A stretch of 64,000 nucleotides of DNA from Eudromia elegans (Eukaryota > Chordata > Aves > Tinamiformes > Tinamidae). Of this stretch, positions 22,007-57,600 are shown one piece after another (within the stretch, counting starts at the first letter, position 1; each line of letters begins with the position of its first letter). Position numbers and translations under genes: made by a program. The DNA lies in the NCBI GenBank assembly GCA_003342815.1, contig PTEX01000007.1:124001-188000 (forward strand). Direction: 5' to 3'. The notes under the pieces were generated by a model that was given only the letters and a program-made list of their open reading frames with translations, had not been told where the DNA came from and made no database searches.

Positions 22007-25000
22007 TTTTGCTATTCCTCGATTTCAAAAGTCTACAGTATCAAGAAGTCATAGGTCTTGTAACTTTTGACTATTTTTGAAAACATTGAAGTGTTCTGGG
22101 TACTAACAGTTGTTTCAGTTACTTTCTATTAAGCTGCCTATTGGATATCAATCGAGTTTGTTTCTGTTATAAACTCCAGTTTTTAATTCTCATCCACTGT
22201 AAATTATTTTGGTTTTGCTGTGAAGATACATTTGCGTTGTTGAAGAAACAAACAGATGATACAATGAAAGCTGGATTTTTTTTTCTTGATGCAATGAACT
22301 TTCGTTTATGACATTTCTAAGAACATTACTTCATGTTAGCTTGTGTTTTATAGTGTTTCTTTTTGATGACCCAGATGTTGCTTAGAGGTTTGAAGTAACA
22401 AATAAAATAACCAGTAGACCCAGAAGTAGATGAGCTATTAATAATACATAGTAGAGATCTCTAGCATAGCAATTTCATCATAATTTAGACATCCAGAAGC
22501 ATCTAGGGTGTGATTTAATCAAACTATTTTAATGCACATCAAGAACCTACTCCTCCTTTCCTAATTTGTTTCTGAGTATTTTAATATACTCCATCTGTCT
22601 TAGTATCATCGGTCATCAGTCTGAGCTGGTGATAGACTCATTTGCATCCTGCTTGATGTTAAATATGTATTACTTCTGCTCATAATGTATTTACAGATGG
22701 AGATCTGGCTTTCTTAAAGTGAACCAAAATTAATGACATTGTTGGACCTGAGCACTGAAATTCCTTGTAGTCATTTAGAATTTGCCACTTTAATGAGTTC
22801 TAAAAAGGGAACTATCAAATCTGATCTTACTTGTAGGACTGAAAGAATTCTAAACACCATCAGAATATAATACAGCCTCAGCCCCAAGAAAATGTCATTT
22901 TTACTCTTTCAAAGCTGCTGTATTAAAAGATGTTTATCTTTACGGGATTTAATTACCGAAGCACTTAGGATTGCTGTATGCAGCGGGTTCTGGAAAGCGA
23001 GTGAGAAGTTAAACCACCTTGTAGCACTTGCCTTCTGTCCCTTCCAGTATATATCTTGCACAGCAAGATTTATATATTATTTTATATTTATATATTTTTT
23101 ACAAATAGAACTTTGTTCACTGTGGTGAGGGCTGCTGGAGAGATGGTGGAAACTTGACCTGGAAGTCAGTATGAAGAGTAATACATAGCTTGTCAAGTAC
23201 AGTTTTAGTTGGAATGTTAAGCATAGTTAGGAAGACATCAGCCATGGTTCTTTAATGCTACAGTTTTGAGCTTGTGTTGGAAGTATGGCTTGTTTGCTGC
23301 TCATGGCTGCTTCACAATGAACTTTTTATATGAAGCCTAATGATGATCAGGTTAGCTAAAATGCTCTGTATGGATAGGTGTGCTGACATTAGCAGTTTGT
23401 ACAAACCCCCATCTGCGAAGGGTAAAGAAGAGACTTTCACATGTGCTGTCCAGGACCATGTTGGTCAAACCTGTGGCACGTAGTTGGGTAGGAGACAATC
23501 ATAAACCTTGCTTGTTTGAAAAGATCCATTTGTTATGTGGCAACGCTGATACTGGCGGTTCAGAGAGGGACATTGAAATTCAAACCTGATGTAGATGAGG
23601 ATTTGAAATATCAGAAGCAGACTTCAGAAAGCTGAAATCTATTACAAGTTCTTTGATTACTGGAAGTTATTCCAGCATTCCAGACTTGCAAAATCCCCAT
23701 GCTTTTATAGATTAGCATCTAGTTATAGTTGGGAAGAGGTGTTTTGAGATTGTGTTTCAGAGCTAGTTTTGGTTTGTTTTTGTAACCTCAGATTATAGAC
23801 TGTTTAACAGCTATCTTTCATATCATCCTGGGGGTATTCTGAGTATGATTATTCTGTCCGTACTGCTTATTGCTTGCCTTAGACATCTCTTTCACTGGGT
23901 TATTGAAATCACATTCTATTTTAAATGTCTACAGTACTCTCTAAACTTTGATGCCAGTTTTCTAAGTATTGCTGTTAATATAGTGTGTCTAGCTTTAAAG
24001 TTATTACTTAACAGACCTAAATAATTTGGACCTTACTGGAAGTGAGCAACATGTAATTTAGACACTTATGTGGTCTGTAATACTATGAAGAATATGCATA
24101 CTTTTTGCATCTTGTAGGCACTTACCCTCAAAATACAAGCAATTATATTACAGTTACATCAGATTCCATTTTCTTTCTGTGGTCTTCAGTGATTATTCAT
24201 AGATTAAATGAGTCTATAATTTGTCATTCTATATAAAGATACATCTGTTTTGTTGNATCTTGCAACTTAACCTCAAAACAAACTCTTTGCTTTAGATAGC
24301 TAGTACTTAGCTAATAGTGTAGCTAATAGCTACATTTGAAAGAGGAAATGTAGCCAGTCACACTTTAAATATTTTTGACCAATTACTAAATTAAAAACTG
24401 GATTTTTTTAAAGTACAGATTCTTTCTTTTTACTGATATACTTAGCTTACACATTAATCTCAAGTACAATTGTATCTTTAATGTCACATTTTGCTCTTTA
24501 GATATCTTTAGACAGTGTTTTTGACCTAGTGCTGAGTAAATTAACATTAAACTGTTTGGACACCTCAGTTAAATTGGTGCTTTTGGCAGTTTTGTTTTAC
24601 TAGTGAGACTTCCTTTTGTTTAAATGGATAATTCTGCATGGCAGAGTTTCCTTCCCAGAAGGAGCTCCTTTTCTGTTGATCATTTTGCTTGGTTGTTGTC
24701 TGCCCATCTCTAAATTTCAGAGACCCCTTTTTCTAGTACAGTGCTTTCTAGAAAAGCCTTTCCAAATAACTTTGTACTTTCTTTAGAACATTTTCTTTTT
24801 TCACTTAGGCAATGGTTGGTTAATTGTACAGGCTTCAGTTTGCTATACAGGTTTTGATGACTTTTTATGGGTTTNTTGTTGTTGTTGTTGTTTTCCTTGC
24901 ATGTGGGAGTTGTGAATACTGAAATTTTGCATATCCATGCTTTCAGGAAAAAACAATTGAGTATCATGTAAAGGGAGGAAGAAAAAGGAAACTTTGACTA

Positions 25001-26379
25001 TCATGGAAATGCTTAAATATTTACTTTGTGGAAGTTCTCAGCAAAGAGATCTTTAGTAGTGACTAAATAGAGGAGGANGGGAAAACTGTTGTGGTGTGGT
25101 ATTTATCTGCATGCTACTCTTTATTACAATGAAAAACTGTTCTTGCTTAGAACTGCAGACTGGCAGAAACTTGTGTAGGAGTTCTTCTTGCTGCTCCTCT
25201 AATACTGTACTATTCATATTTAATTTTCAGCTTAATTGCATCTGCAGCCTTGCTATCCTCCTCCAAATGCAGACATTTGCTTTTAATAAAGGAAAAATAC
25301 TTTTTTTGATACTTCCTGTGTTTCTGTAAAATACAACTGAGGTGTTTATAGTATTTCTTTTCAATGGTAACTAAAAGAAATATGTTTAAAAGGAACCCTA
25401 AAAATAGTAAGTATAGTTGGTAATGCTGTGATTATCATGCACAACTATTTATATAAATTTTATGTCCTTTTAAATGGACGTATTANTGGACATATTTTTT
25501 TTTGGAAATAAAGTGTGTCATTGGATGGGTGATACAGAAGACTAAAAGAAAAGTATGATGTAGCATAGGACACATGCTGTATGTGTTGTATTTAAGAAGT
25601 GAGCAGTTGTATTTGGTAGGATATGTGAAACCATAATAGAGTGAAATGTCCCTGCTTTCTAAATATGTACACGGTCACACACGTATACACAAATTTTTTT
25701 TAGCCTATTTAGTTCTTCTGTTTGATACTTTGTGCTTTAATGCTTTAATATATGTCTGTAAAAAGTGTTAAGAGTAGATGTTAACCAGAACTCTCTAACT
25801 GGTGTCTTGCAACTTTATCNCTGCTTTAGGTTTGCTTTGGCTTTTGAAGAATTGTATCCTAGATCAATCTGCTGTTAAATATTGGAAGTAATGTTTGCAT
25901 GAACAGGCCTCGACTTAAAAACAATAAATGCAGATATTTGTAACTTGTTATAAACAGGGTATTGATTAAGCTTCACAAAGTTACACTCAAGTACTCATAC
26001 TTAGTATTTGTAGGATTATAAGCGTAGTTTCTGTTGGAGCTTAAGAAAGGAAGGATAAATTAAAACTGAGTGGAGACTTTGAGAAAACTGCAGACTTGCA
26101 ATTATTGTTAAGTGATTTTTTATTTTTTTTTTCATGCTTTGACCTGGAAATCTGAACTGTTAGTTTAACAGTACTGTTTTCTAACACTGGCATATGAAGT
26201 TTACTAAGAAATATTATTAAGAACTGTGTGGGTGTAACCCTACTAAGAACTGTAAGAAGCTCTATGTAAGCATGGAGGAGAAAGTCCTAATGTTCTTAAA
26301 GCTGCAGCTCTGAAGAACTCTTAGGTATTTGCTTCTTACTGCACATACTTAGTAAATTCTTTTGCATATCTTTCACTAG

Positions 26380-26526
26380 ATTTTCTTCGTGGATGTTACT
26401 TCAACTGTATTGTGATGGAGGGGAAATGTTTTTGAAGTTATAATGGATTTTATACCACATCGTAACGACAACTGGCCTTTTAGGAGCATCTGTGTGTGAA
26501 GAGAATAGGCATAATTACAAATAACC
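26380..26526 (+). other. PALS1: 5' UTR part of the PALS1 start-codon exon
   Basis: The exon holding the start codon probably begins at 26380, after the acceptor TTTGCATATCTTTCACTAG (ending at 26379). A second acceptor, CTGGCCTTTTAG ending at 26483, would give a shorter leader. Short upstream ATGs at 26393, 26417 and 26427 precede the main start and end before it or out of frame with it. Confidence 0.5.
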
Positions 26527-49459
<22,933 letters not shown>

Positions 49460-49824
49460 AAGGGAACAGTTCCAAGGGACAAATGGACTCCTCCCTCACA
49501 GTCTTTCCCAGGAGATTGTGCGTAGGTCCGCCCAGTTCTATTAATAGATGGGAGTGTGAGCGCTAGGCCTTCGTGGCAACTATATACTTTGCCAGTGAAA
49601 TTGTGTATTACTGAAAAAGAAAAAGAATCCACTGATCAGCTTGTGAGCTGATTTAACTAACCTAAAGATTGTTCGAGTTTTCCTTCTCTGTGGTCTAAAA
49701 ATGAAGATGCTTAAGTCAGTACTAAATTCTGAAGCTTTAGTTAGATTTTTCTAGTAACTACTTTTATACATAAATACACCCTNTTTTTAACCTAGAATCA
49801 CCCTTATAAAATTAAAGATTTTAA

Positions 49825-49861
49825 GTATGTGCATGTATGTGTGTGTGTGTATATATATATA
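49825..49861. repeat. Alternating purine-pyrimidine tract, (TG)n(TA)n
   Basis: From 49825 to 49861 purine and pyrimidine alternate without a break, first as GTATGTGCATGTATG, then (TG)n, then (TA)n. Such tracts can form Z-DNA or cruciforms. It lies in the proximal PALS1 3' UTR. Confidence 0.9.
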
Positions 49862-52346
49862 GAGTCCATGTCACATAGTTATAAATATTAATGTTATTTA
49901 ACACTTAACTTAATGACTTTGTGGGATGTGATGGTAGTTCAGGATCATAATTTTACAGATCATTGGACAGAGAAATAATCTACATATGAAGTGATAATGA
50001 GAAATCCTTCCTGTTTTTAAAATGTACAAAATGAAGATGCCGCTCTGGTCTTGAGCTGCCCTGTGAGGCTTGAGTTTATTTTTTAATTCTAAAAAACATT
50101 CCACTTTCTTATAGCACTGTAATTGGAAAATATGTATAATGTAAATATTTCAATCCTTGGGTCTTTTTAGTCAAACTTTGTAAGTCATTTATTGACTGCA
50201 CATTAATTTTAGGTCCAATCAAAGATGAATATTATATTGATCTTTAGATGTAATATTTTTATGGAATTTTCATTAAAACTTACTGACTGATTGGAGCCAC
50301 TGTTATTCACAGATTATACATAGAGATATTTAGAAGGGCAAAGTTATATTTTTATAACATAGTTATAAAACATGCTGATTAAGAATCAACAGTTTTTCTC
50401 ATGTTTTATAACAAATAAACAGAATGATATGCTGAATATGGGAAGACCACGGTGGTGGGAATGGTTCTCTTTGGAAATGGTTTGTCTTGTGGCAATTGCT
50501 CTAATGGGTAGCTAACTGGAACTAAAATAGCTGAATGTAGCTACTTTATTGTAAACAAGCATTTTAATTCACCAGCAATGTATTGTCCTCCATTTGCTCA
50601 GTGCTGCAGTAAAAGTAGGTGTAAAACACTGGCAAATGGTGGAGAAGCCACAAAAAATACNTAATTAATAAAACAAACAAACAGAAAAACTTGAAATAAG
50701 TAAACAGAAGGCAATGTATATCTGTATCCTAGCATGTGCTGCAAAGCAGATGATGAAATTTCTGCATTCTCGGATGATTGAGCTGTGAAGGTGCAACTGC
50801 TAAAGCTCTGCATCTGCAGCAGGGCTGTTCAGTCCCAGTACCTGGCGCAATAGCTGGTCTGCTAGCGGGTAGNATGAACAACACTGAATGTGAATGTCTC
50901 TCTCAACTTTAGCCATAACATTTCCTTGTTCCCACAGGTAAAACACTGGAGTTATCATCACTGTATAGTTCACTCCTCTTTAGTGCTGATGGATAAGGTG
51001 GTTGACTTTTTTCCATACTGTTTTGCATATATTCTTCAAGCTTTCATAGAACAAACACACCCCCATTGTTGAGAACACAAAGTATAGAGCAAATATAAAG
51101 AAGTTATGTCAGATCACTTTCCTAGTTACTGGACTACTAAGACTGCTTTGAAAAATGGAAGTATAGAGTGCATTCCAGTCTTGTTATAGCAAAGTTACTT
51201 GCTGGTATAATTTGTTTTTAGGGTTTAAAAAAACCCCAAAGTAGTTAAGTGAGGTAGTAACGATTTGGAGAGAAAAAGGTGTGGAAACTTTTATCTTTGG
51301 TTCATTTGAGTGTTAGAAATAATTCAGTAAATCTCTGTCTGTTGGCCTAAGGGCTTGGGATTCAAAATGATTCCTTTTGCCTCACATTGCAGGCATGTTC
51401 TCACTTTAATCCTGACTTCTGCCATGACAGCTACACCATTCAGTTATGTTGAATAGTCAGTGCATCAATGGTGGCAGAACCATCAGTTCTGCCCTCCTCT
51501 CCCCTTTTGATAATATCAAAGCCTAAAGCACCTACAGTTGACCGTTTCATAGTTAGAAAGGAAGGTGGAAAGCAGTAAAACGTAGCAAGGGTCACCTCGC
51601 TCAGCTAGGCAGCTATTGCCCCAATGCTTGCAGTCACGATCAGCGTTAAGATACTTGCCCTGTCCCATTATACATTCAATGTTTTTACACAGTGTCAGTC
51701 ACATTAGACTAATTTTTGATTCTCCTTCCATGTTATTTAAGTTGTTATACAGATAAGCTTTTGAATGTAGACTTAAAAGAATGTTGCATAAGTTCAGCTC
51801 TACTCTTAGACATAGCCTACACTGATATCCCTCTAGGGAGGTGCTGTAGTTTCTAGGATAATGAACAGCCAATGTCATTTTGTTGTCAGCTGAAGAGCAG
51901 TACTGAGAAATATATCAGGCTGTCCATTTGGGATCTGGAACTACCTTGTATTTAATTTTAAAATAAAGAGAAAGGCAGAACAATTTCTTAAGAAGCCAGT
52001 GTTAATTCCATTAAAGAGAATATGCAGTCTTCATATTTCAGCATTATCACAGGCTTTATAGTGAGCTATACCAGACCTGAAAAGAGGGTATCAGTATTTT
52101 TACCAGTCCAGNTGAGATTTAATTAAAAATACATCTGTTAGCTGAATTNTATTATTTTNGAATGTAAAAGTATGTGGCTTTTTTAAAATATAAAATGGGG
52201 GTTAATGCCTTAAATAATTAAGGTAACTTTATTGAGACCTGTGGTTAGCCCCACATTGTACTTTTATACATGTACCTGCACTCTGTATTTTTGAGACATC
52301 ATGAACTGCACACTAATGTAAAAATGTAAAATATTTCTAGATTTGA

Positions 52347-52352
52347 AATAAA
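52347..52352 (+). terminator. PALS1: Distal poly(A) signal of PALS1
   Basis: AATAAA followed within 20 bases by T-rich sequence. A - strand AATAAA (complement of TTTATT at 52366-52371) lies 14 bases downstream, so signals for both converging strands almost coincide here. Confidence 0.5.
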
Positions 52353-52697
52353 TCACTGTACAATTTTATTTCTTGTAGTGGCTCTTGGAGTCTCCTTCCT
52401 TCTGTGTTCCTGAATGTGTGAAAAAGTGCTCTCAAACTTTGACCCATCAGTGCCCTGCGGGATGTTCTCTATACCTCTTAAGTGTATAATGTCAAAAGGG
52501 CACAGAACATATTCCTCAAACTTGTTTTCTCTCCAGTGTTGTCTTACTCTAATTTTCTCATAGTTAATCCCTATTTTTTTTATTCTCCCTTTTATTTTCT
52601 TCTCAAAATCACTGTCGTCTTCACTCCAAACTCCAGGACTTTTTCCGTAACATTTTCTGGGCTCTACCTGTGAATCACCTGCCCTGCTGTGATCCAT
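52353..52697 (-). CDS. Hypothetical 114-residue charged ORF, CHHC-finger-like motif
   Basis: A - strand frame opens at ATG 52697 in a strong context (AAAATGG) and runs 114 codons to TGA. The product begins MDHSRAGDSQVEPRKCYGKS, is rich in Lys, Arg, Glu and Asp, and has no low-complexity stretch. Residues near 68-74 read CPFDIIH, the C-P-x-D-x-x-H form seen at the start of CHHC zinc fingers (GTSF1, U11-48K). The second half is F-S-H-I-Q-E-H, with about 21 residues between and His in place of the last Cys, so the match is poor. It overlaps the end of the PALS1 3' UTR and lies downstream of ATP6V1D on the same strand. Similar-length frames arise by chance elsewhere in this window. It may simply be ATP6V1D 3' UTR or intergenic DNA. 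Confidence 0.2.
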   Translation of the reverse strand: MDHSRAGDSQVEPRKCYGKSPGVWSEDDSDFEKKIKGRIKKIGINYEKIRVRQHWRENKFEEYVLCPFDIIHLRGIENIPQGTDGSKFESTFSHIQEHRRKETPRATTRNKIVQ

Positions 52698-54460
52698 TTT
52701 CAGATGGACCCGTCATCTTGTTTACAAGAAGCCAGTTGGAATACCTGTTGGAATAACACTGTATCAGAACACTGTAAGTTTTCAATAGACTTTTAAAACT
52801 TTCTCACGTTGACCTGGGATCCTTTTGTATTTTACTCCATTTTTAAACGATCTAATGATCTTCAGTTAAAATGTGCACCAGCTAAGATAATTAACTGCTA
52901 TAGGATCAATTGCTGCCTGTAGGATACTAAGATAACAAGGCAAGTCAGAATTCAAAGGAGCCTTTCTGACTTGATGTTAACAGCAGGATCTTCCAGGGGT
53001 TGACAAACAAATCAGTGCAGTGTAGCACAACTAGAAACTACTCCTTAAGAATGACTCCGACTGCTAGTCCAACACAAAAAAAAAAAAAAAAAAAATTAAA
53101 AAAAAAAAAAACCTTTATAGAGTAGCAATATATATCTTCTTCCACTAGTTAAAGATCTCTTTCCACCCCCACCCCCATGAAATAGGACAAGGATTCACAA
53201 ATACATCCTCTCCTCTCCCTTCTTTTTCTCGGTTGGAAGAGGATTTTATGGGAAGGTTAAGCATTAATCTTGCTGCTTCTGAGGAAAGTCATTGGTAGAA
53301 CACATATGCAGGCAGGAAATATTGTTAGATGGGAGTTTAACACAAATCAAAAGCAGAGGGCTATTTTTTAAGAGCCTGTAATTCTACAAGCAGGTTTGCA
53401 TTTCGTATTCAGCTTTGCTGTCAGAATAGAAAAAAGACACTTCATGTGATTATTGAAAGACTGTGAAATGTGTTGCAGAAATTGATTTTCTCAGCCACTG
53501 CTGTAGACTTCTCTAGTCAGCGCAAGTCTTCAAGAACTGCAGCAAGAATGGACTCAAAGTTAAATCCTGCTCTGCTTGCCTTCATCCTTGTTGCAATGAT
53601 GATTTTTAGAACAGCTCAGCAGAGGTTCATATGTGGCAGAGAAGCATCACTTCTCCTTGGTCTCCTCTCCAGCAAGGTAAAATTGAAGTGAATGTAGATG
53701 CAGCCTGTAACGGGATGTGCAGAGCAGCAGTTGTGCAGTTTCTAAGCTGGGGGCAGGGGAAGTAGCATTAGTTTGAAATAAACACTCCAGTTTCAGACCA
53801 CCATCCTTTAGCAAGCTGGTTCAGATGCCAGACACTTAACACTTGAAACTTTTACTTTGTTTCTAGCACAGACAATACACAAGTTGGCAAAACTTCTAAT
53901 TAAAACCATAGGCATTTTAGGCCAATGGTAANAATCGTGCAACAAATAAATCATGTAAAACTGTGGATTTCATCAAGGGGTTAGAAAATGTAGTGGCTTA
54001 TACTCATATTAGACTGTGCTGATATCTGCTGTAAGTAACTTTTAACATTAATTATTCACCAGTAGAAGCTTTCTGTGCCTCTCCCCCATCCCCCACATAA
54101 CAGAACTACTGTTATATTGGGAATAATTAGAATGGAATCTNACTAGGGAAAGCCAGAGCCCTCCTGCAAAAGGAACAAGTGTGGACACTTATTCTGACCA
54201 TGTCAGAAAACTTGAAGAATGCAAGAAGTCTCATGCTATTCCCTCCTCAAACCAGCAATACCAGGCTTTCTTGATAGTAAAGCACCTACAGCCACATTCA
54301 GATTTCTAATCTCCCAGGAGAAATCCACAATCCGGTCCACTCAGATTTATACAACAACTGAGAAGCCACATAAGTATCACTGAGGCAACATGTCCAGTTA
54401 TAGTGCAATTGGACATTGTCTTTTGGGTCCCCCGCTCCTCTCTACAACACTTGTGCTGGG
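52698..54460 (-). other. ATP6V1D: ATP6V1D 3' UTR and/or spacer between converging genes
   Basis: The ATP6V1D stop is at 54461 and transcription continues leftward. I find no canonical AATAAA on the - strand between 54460 and about 52600; the first are at the complements of 52591-52596, 52579-52584 and 52366-52371. Variant hexamers exist at the complements of 54344 (TATAAA), 53858 (AGTAAA), 53245 (CATAAA) and 53114 (TATAAA). The 3' end therefore cannot be fixed. Confidence 0.45.
53076..53111. repeat. Poly(A) tract
   Basis: Twenty A, TT, then fourteen A on the + strand, between the two converging genes. No retrotransposed sequence is evident upstream of it. Confidence 0.9.
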
Positions 54461-54602
54461 CTACTCAAAGAGCAGGTCTTCATCCTTCTCCTCCATTAAG
54501 AGGTTGGCGGGTTCACGTTCCCCACCAGCAGCTCTCCGTAGTTCCCGTTCTTTCTCGGCTTTTTCTTTCAAAACCTTTTTCTTTTCTTGTATCTTCTTTA
54601 AC
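54461..54602 (-). CDS. ATP6V1D: ATP6V1D exon 9 (residues 201-247 and stop)
   Basis: Reads [20 protein letters not shown], then [20 protein letters not shown] and EDLLFE before TAG. It is the end of the C-terminal helix and the acidic tail. [14 protein letters not shown] replaces human AGEVLEPANLLAEE, a small divergence in the tail. The acceptor reads CTGTTTACAG on the - strand. Confidence 0.97.
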
Positions 54603-57600
54603 CTGTAAACAGCACATGATTTATCAGTGAAAAAACTATGATGTTTTCAAAAAACAGATTATCAAAGGTACAATACAATATGGACAAGACAAAGCTGCTT
54701 GAAGCAGTTCCAAAGAACTGAACAAGAAAATGAACAAATTGTTCTTATGCCTAGCTGCTCCAACTGGGAAAAAAACTCTTCCTTTCATCTTAACTTTTTT
54801 TCATCCAAACAGTACATTCTTGACCTGAAAAACTAATAGTCTGCTTTTCCTGAATGAAGACAATTCTTTAATCAATGTCTGGTTTGACATTTTCAATTCA
54901 GGAATCCTGAAACACTTCTCATGGAAGAGGGGTCCTTAAGGCAGCTGCATGTGCTATGTTCCATCCTCTGGCTGCATGATAAAGACAACAATGCACAATC
55001 AAGTGGAAGAGACCTATTAGTAAGTTTGAGAGAAGTAATTTCAAATCTACAAGTGCCCAGCTCTGGGAATTCACTGCACAGCAAGAACCAGATCATTTTT
55101 GACAGTGTTCTGACAGATTTGGTAAGCGTCTCTCTGAACTGCATTCTGAGCATTTAGCCGCTCTCTAAGAAGAGAACGGTTTTGTCTTGTTTTAGGTACT
55201 TACCTGTAGAATTCCTCCCGTTCTCTTTCATCCAGTTCTGTGATGATGTAAGAAAGAGTACGCTCAATCCTGGGAATAATCACTAAAATATATATATAAA
55301 CAAGGAACATGTTAAGACTTCTGTTATATTAGCCAGGAAATTGTTTGATACAGTGCAAGGACTATTATTTCAAATTTTTATTTTTAAAAAGTCATGACAG
55401 TTGAGCTGGTCTTGAATGGAAACTACCTTTTTCCATCACAATTGTGAGAAACTTCTGCCTAATATACACTGCTTTTACCCATTGCATTCTTCTCTAATTA
55501 GTTTGAGAAAGCTTCCACATCCAACTGGGATAAAGAAAATATTTAAGTAAACCAGCCCATGGGAAGATTAAACCAAGCTGTAGCACTAGAGCTGGGCACA
55601 GGTGAAGGCTACATGCCAGAAACTCCCTTTTCAAAAGGGGAAAGGTCTTATCAACACCCCCAAAGTTTGAAAGGTTGCAGAGGAAGTTCTTCCACAGTGA
55701 ATTTTTTTGAGTGATAATCACAGAAAAAGTCTGCAAGTTCAAAGGAGAGAGTCTACAGAAAAAAGCATCAGAAAGGGCAATTTAGAATTATTCATTAAAA
55801 TACTGTGTGCTGTGTACATGCAAAGATGATTAAATTCCAGCTGTCAACAACTTGAAATAATTAAAGCACCTTCATTACTACAGCAAAAGTAATCACAGCG
55901 GTTTTGGGCACAGGCAGTACTTAAGAAATTGAAAGAGAAATTTGCAAACACGAGCAGGAAGGATAAAGAATTTGGATCAAAGATAAACACCAAAGAATAT
56001 ATATCAGGATTATTCTGTTTCCTATAACCTGAACTTAGCCAAGACTGTTCTCTAGATGCCTACTCTGCCAACCCATACAAAAGCAAAAAATCTGGCCTCT
56101 AGCCCGGACACCACAATCCAGTTTCAAAAGGTGTAACACTGGGAAACATTAAAAAAACAGCTATTGGAACATTTTTATACATTTATACCTGACAAGGTAA
56201 GTCAAAGATGTCTGGCAGACAGTACAGAATACGCATATTTTTAAGCCTTTGTGCTCAGTGCAAGTTCTTAAGTCCTTTCTCATGTTTGCATATTCATCTA
56301 TCTCTGTGTACTCCAGCCTCTGCTGGACTTCCGTAAGGGGAAAACAGTCCGCAGAAGAGCAGCTTTCATGACTGTGCTCCCCGTTCTGTAAGGGGATTCA
56401 AAAATACTACCTTCAAAAATACTACTAACAGAGCAAATACTCACCATGTTCAATTGCATTCACACGTCTGTTTGTTATTTTAATGGCTTCATCCAAAGTA
56501 ACAAAGGATGTCTGATGGAAAGATATTCAATAATTAATACGTAACAAAAAACTCAGTATTGTCATTGATATTATAAATAAAATGGGCAAAATTCTTGATG
56601 AGAGCTTGATGTTATTGCTCTTACTATTAACAGATTACATCTGAATGTTGCACATTGGCAGTTACAAATCTACTATGCCCAATACTGACTCCCCAAAGAA
56701 AGTTTTTTTACATTCTTGACTAAAGTAGTCAGGGAAGCTCCGGTATGGCTGAAAAAGCTTTGTGACTTTGTACTATGATAGGCTAAAGGATTATAGTGCA
56801 GCTGAAGGCATTAGGCTGCAATCACTGAGATCCCTTTCCCTCATTTTTCTTTCCTCCCATCAACCTGTAAGGAGGCCAGTTCCACAAGCAGCTCTACAGC
56901 TTTGGCATAGTTCCTCTTCAGCTTGGCCAGCTGTTCTCCACCCCTAGCCAAGCCAGTCAGCTCATAACCTGGAAAAAATATCCAACAAGAGCTGTTGCTA
57001 ATGCATTTATGGTGTTTCCTTACCAGTTTAAACATAGCATTTGCAACTTACAGTGATACAAGAGGGATCAGCAACTGAAAAGGTAAAGTCTCTCCTTGGT
57101 GGTTGTATATCTCTATATGGTGGTTTACATAAAAATATTGGTTTTTCGCATGTCCACAATAAGATCTGTCGGTCCAAAAGAACCTCCTACTTAAACTTAA
57201 AATATCATAATCAAGACACTGAAAAGCATACTGATTTAAAGAATTAAAATCCACTACAGTCCCTAATAATAAACCCTCAAATCACAGGGATATGGGTAAA
57301 GCATCACAGAGGAAAGACATACTACTGCCCCTATACTGTATAGTGACTCATCAGCAAAGGCATGTCTATTTTTTCCACTAGCATAGAATAGCTATAAGTA
57401 CCCGTCAGATATAAAATACTCATATTGTACTTACTGTCCCCTCCTTCCTGGTAATGCTCAAAAACTGGCAAGGTTACACCTAGCAAAGGCAAAAAAAATA
57501 TAGTCAAGAAGTGTTATTTATTTATTAAGTACAATTCACCTTTCTCCTATTTGCTTCTTATCAGTTACATGAGCTCAGAAGTTTTGTTTTCAAAGTCTTC

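Larger units (their letters stand above)
20566..26379 (+). other. PALS1: 5' UTR intron of PALS1 before the first coding exon
   Basis: AT-rich with no recognisable gene. It contains a 13-bp tandem duplication (20643-20668), a G/T-rich low-complexity tract (21913-22006) and a short (TTG)n run near 24875-24891. Confidence 0.55.
49460..52371 (+). other. PALS1: PALS1 3' UTR (probable extent)
   Basis: No other gene starts on the + strand before 52.4 kb. Poly(A) signals occur at 50272-50277 (ATTAAA), 50414-50419, 50667-50672, 51962-51967 and 52347-52352 (AATAAA). The last, followed by a T/GT-rich stretch (TTTTATTTCTTGTAG), is my choice for the distal end. A shorter 3' UTR ending near 50.44 kb is also possible. 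It contains a 37-base alternating purine-pyrimidine tract (49825-49861) and several ATTTA words. Confidence 0.55.

Noticed and set aside
53076-53111. Poly(A) tract as the tail of a processed retrocopy
   Set aside because: The preceding sequence has no recognisable gene-derived content and no target-site repeats were seen.
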